Positions 61,080 to 64,000 of a stretch of DNA of 64,000 nucleotides are shown here, one piece after another. Both the position numbers and the translations under genes were made by a program. Position 1 is the stretch's first letter, and every line of letters begins with the position of its first letter. This DNA comes from Harmothoe impar. Taxonomy: Eukaryota; Annelida; Polychaeta; Phyllodocida; Polynoidae. The notes beneath the pieces are model-generated. The model did not search any database. It saw only the letters and a list, made by a program, of their open reading frames with translations, and was not told the origin of the DNA. The DNA lies in NCBI GenBank assembly GCA_947462335.1, contig OX381713.1:19460381-19524380 (forward strand). Reading direction: 5' to 3'.

Positions 61080-61630
61080 ACCTGTTTCTACCAGCTGTCC
61101 CGAGATACAGGAGGAGGTGAGAGTATCCCAAAAGCTACAATAACTGTATCATTGTGGGCACTCCTGCTCCTTGATAAAACATACACATTTCACCTCATCA
61201 GGGAACAGGAACAGGGATACCAAACAAAGAGATGGCAATGATGGAGAGGAAGGGAACAAAACATCTCTCTCTGTCTCTCTGTCTCTCTCTGTCTCTCTCT
61301 GTCTCTCTTTTTTCTGACTCTCTGCCTCATGTCATGTAAATAAAGGTGATTAGAATGATGTAAGATACTTGCTATAGAGCTGTTGTACATAGAGGTGTTT
61401 TATACATGAGATTGTCATGTTATTATGGGCCTTATAGGCACAAGATTGTCCTACCAATAACATCAGCTACTAATGATATGGGTGAAGTGCATCATAATGT
61501 CAGAGAGGAATAACATTTCTTCCCTCATAACTGGTGCCAACGGTTAGCATTACTGCATCTAGGGTGTCATTCTCTGATGATGGGCTCACCATTATTACCA
61601 TGTTTACAACAAACCATTACTTATTATCAA
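61080..61630. repeat. duplicated block D, copy 3
   Basis: Partner of 38640-39180, with the same order of features including the ctctgtctct-rich tract (61263-61314). The sequence right of it lacks the decayed RT present in copy 2, and similarity resumes at aatcctttcaaaatgt (61800 and 40039). Confidence 0.75.
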
Positions 61631-62059
61631 GGATAATTGTAAAGGATTACAAGAATACATCTCGAAGTGTTACATGCTGGTGGAATCTAATTATACACAA
61701 TATTAGCCCTTTGTCTAGTCACCCCCTCTCAATAGAATTTAGGTATAGTCAATTAGAGAACTAAAATGTTTGTTTATCAAGGAAACTTAATTATGAAAAA
61801 ATCCTTTCAAAATGTTGAAAGTTAGAAGAGAAGGTTTTGAGACCATAGACTCATATCAGGACTCAGGAATACAAATTGTATTTTCCTTGGTATACTGTCT
61901 CAATGCACATAGGGGGTATTGATATTTTCAGGAAATTGTAGTATACTTTGAGCTTTCATGGTCTCCCTCGTAATTGGAGTATAGACAAAATTATTTCAGA
62001 TTTGGAAATCTCAGGAGATTCCCTATAAGGGAAAGTTCCCTTAAAAAAATTCCCAGGCA

Positions 62060-62500
62060 TATCTGGGGAAGCTGTGCACCCTTGTCTACTGATATTCATT
62101 GATCAAGGTACTACAAATGTATGCACAAAAAGCATTTACTAGTTGTTTTACTGATGGTAGATTAACACCCTGGGCAGCCCCCTACCAGCTCTAAACCCGC
62201 AATGCAATACCAGCTGACTACGCTGTGCTTATGCCCACATTACAAAGGGCTAAGTCAGTTAACACTGTTTGCATGTGAGGCATAGCTTGGGTACCTGGCA
62301 CTGATGCACTCTCTAGCTCTGCCCAATGGCCAAAGCCCCACACTATGGGATGGTGGTTTCCAGAGGGGCCCAGACTAAGTGATGAAGTATACACATGACA
62401 GTCTAGATAGGAATATTCATGGGCATACTTATTGTGAATGACAACTGATATCTATATTATACATTAAATGATACTGTCATCCTCAGGAATCAAGCATTTT
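62060..62500 (+). repeat. dispersed block G, copy 3
   Basis: Matches 47160-47570 and, in its core, 15455-15610. It lies just left of the third retroelement. Confidence 0.75.
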
Positions 62501-62668
62501 GACATGTAGAAGGTGAACATTTTATTTTTACGCTTTCCAGGTTATAGGCCTTTATACACTCGTGTATGTACGTATAATTATTGTATGTGAGTAAACCGCC
62601 CGGGGGACTATTTCCTCCTGTGAGTATTCATGCGCCGGAACGGTTGCCATGGTAAAGATACTCCCCCC

Positions 62669-62677
62669 TATATAAGG
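62669..62677 (+). promoter_or_regulatory. TATA box of the right-hand retroelement
   Basis: tatataagg lies about 24 bp before gagtcgtcagttgg, a plausible start site (62693-62705), and about 140 bp before the first gag ATG. The local GC content rises sharply here compared with the flank. Confidence 0.55.
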
Positions 62678-62814
62678 CCACTCAGCCCTGGAGTCGTCAG
62701 TTGGACGTCCCCACCCCTACAGTGAGCACCTCGTCGCCAGTGAGGCTCAAATTTCAAGTTTTTAACGGTTTTTCATCGGGTTTTTTCGAGGAAAACCGCG
62801 GACTGAAGGAAGTT

Positions 62815-63879
62815 ATGTCTAGGAAAACTCCTAAGAAAACACCTAAGAAGACGGGAAAGACGGGAAAGGATAAAAAGCCAAAAGAAGTGATTGTCGGGGC
62901 GGCCAACTTGGAAGAGGCTGGAGGGGATTGAACTCGGGATGATCTGGTATCATCTCAGCCCAATGCTACAGGGCATTCTTAATCCATCTCTACTGACGAT
63001 CTGGGTCGTCAGGTCATTGACGACCTAGGCAGAAGAACTACGAGGATCGAGGGGACCCTGGAGGAGATGGCCGGAATGCTGAGGAGTTTGACCGCAACTC
63101 GGGGCGATCCCGAGGAGCGGGGGAACCGGGACTCGTCTATCGACGCGCGAGGGTCGTCACCAAGGCGACAGGAGAGGTCAGGTCACCACGGGAGGTCACG
63201 AGAGAGGTCAGGTCACGGCGAGAGGTCACGAGACACAACAAGAGGGCGGCCATTGTCGACAAGACGGCGGTCGACAGCAAGACGACGCACAAGATCCTTC
63301 TCAAGCCGCTCTTCTGGGTCGTCTATGGACTACAGATCGCGGTCAAGGTCCTACTTGTCTATCCCCCGGAGAAGGCATCATGTGGGTGAGTACGACCAGC
63401 GCAACTTTCTGGGTCGTCACGAGAAAATTGATTGTATTGAGAAGCTATTGCTGGTGAATGTACATCTGATGAAGCAGAAAAATGAACAGGGGGAGGATAT
63501 TTTCGATATTATTAAGCATATCGAGGTTCTGGTAGAAAAGAGTGTCGCCAAGATGTTCACTCTAAAGGCTCTTTCCAACTATGATAATTCTGTTAAACAG
63601 AGAGCAGATAAAAAGGGTCTCAAAGCTTTCAGAGATGTTGACAACTCAGATATCCTTCGCTATTTGTCCTATGATGGTACCGTTATGGCTCACAAATTGA
63701 GCAGCAATGCTAAAACTAAGGCTAATGGTAAATCGAAGCAGTCTCAGAGCAGCTGCTATGCTTTCAATCGCCCAGAGGGGTGTAGAAATGACCCCTGCAG
63801 GTATAAGCATGTCTGTGGTGCCTGTGGTATTTCGGGCCATAACACAGAAAAATGTCAGAAATCTGAACCTAAAAAGTAG
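62815..63879 (+). pseudogene. Gag-like frame of a retroelement, two in-frame stops
   Basis: One reading frame runs from the ATG at 62815 to the TAG at 63877-63879 (about 354 codons) but is broken by TGA at 62929-62931 and TAA at 62980-62982. The part from the ATG at 63067 is uninterrupted (270 residues). The N-terminal part is Lys/Pro-rich. A short possible coiled coil (DLGRRTTRIEGTLEEM) spans the stops, followed by an Arg/Ser-rich, RS-like stretch and then a helical part (HEKIDCIEKLLLVNVHLM). At the C-terminus, CYAFNRPEGC with a later C-x3-H (CRYKH) is followed by a zinc knuckle CGACGISGHNTEKC. The zinc-binding layout resembles that of the Ngaro-like Gag at 9090-10505, suggesting a YR retrotransposon, but no RT or recombinase is inside the window to confirm it. 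Confidence 0.75.
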
Positions 63880-64000
63880 GTTGTTGTACTTAGAGAGGGT
63901 CCTGGAGAAACAATTGAAAATGAGTTGATGCCAATTGTATCTGCAGTACTTGAAGTAGACCCCCCTGAGCCCCCTATGTCCATCAAGGGGTGTGGTAACC
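63880..64000 (+). other. open frame continuing after the gag stop, cut by the window end
   Basis: The frame of gag stays open for 40 codons after its TAG, reading REGPGETIENELMPIV and onward to the window edge. This is the place where a pol frame should begin. Either gag and pol are joined by stop readthrough, or the TAG is a third mutation, or this is chance. No RT motif is reached. Confidence 0.4.

Overview
The window is nuclear DNA from a multicellular animal, most likely an aquatic invertebrate. It has long AT-rich non-coding stretches, eukaryotic retroelements (a tyrosine-recombinase retrotransposon and a Penelope-like element), tRNA-derived SINE-like repeats, foldback elements and MITE-like palindromes. 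There are no bacterial operons. I cannot name the species. Apart from the transposon proteins I found no host gene I can support. Many open frames that begin at GTG or TTG are not eukaryotic starts.

Layout. (1) 1-8.7 kb: non-coding DNA with old dispersed repeats and a small foldback at 5381-5885. (2) 8760-14510: a nearly complete Ngaro/PAT-like retrotransposon with split direct repeats (A1 - gag - RT/RNase H - tyrosine recombinase - B1A2 - B2), damaged by one in-frame TAA in the RNase H domain. (3) 14.5-28.3 kb: non-coding DNA with a 459-bp tandem duplication and MITE-like repeats. (4) 28391-34452: a full-length Penelope-like element (PLE) on the minus strand, with two apparently identical 728-bp terminal repeats, an extra 98-bp inverted tail, 18-bp target-site duplications, a 511-residue ORF1 with an RG-rich tail, and an RT plus GIY-YIG ORF2. 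Each terminal repeat carries a hammerhead-ribozyme-like core. (5) 34.5-62.5 kb: non-coding DNA with MITEs, a decayed PLE fragment (39.4-40.0 kb), a 2.2-kb foldback built of nested inverted units (41589-43810), and two long inverted repeats made of tRNA-like SINEs. (6) 62.6 kb to the end: the 5' part of another retroelement with a TATA box and a gag frame broken by two stops. It is cut by the window edge.

Large-scale structure. Many diverged non-coding blocks recur in the same order. Blocks at 3.5-5.3, 7.6-8.7, 15.4-16.3, 17.3-25.1 and 35.7-36.4 kb reappear at 36.8-37.9, 40.7-41.3 plus 45.8-46.1, 47.2-47.6, 50.3-58.1 and 58.4-60.2 kb. A third partial copy starts near 61 kb. With the young insertions removed, the period is roughly 20-25 kb, so the window looks like an ancient large tandem duplication later invaded by transposons.

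How the genes work together. In each element, Gag/ORF1 probably packages the RNA and RT copies it. The Ngaro-like element would integrate through a circular DNA and its tyrosine recombinase. The PLE would integrate by target-primed synthesis with its GIY-YIG nuclease. All alignments here were made by eye, so block limits are approximate to tens of bases, or hundreds for the large blocks.
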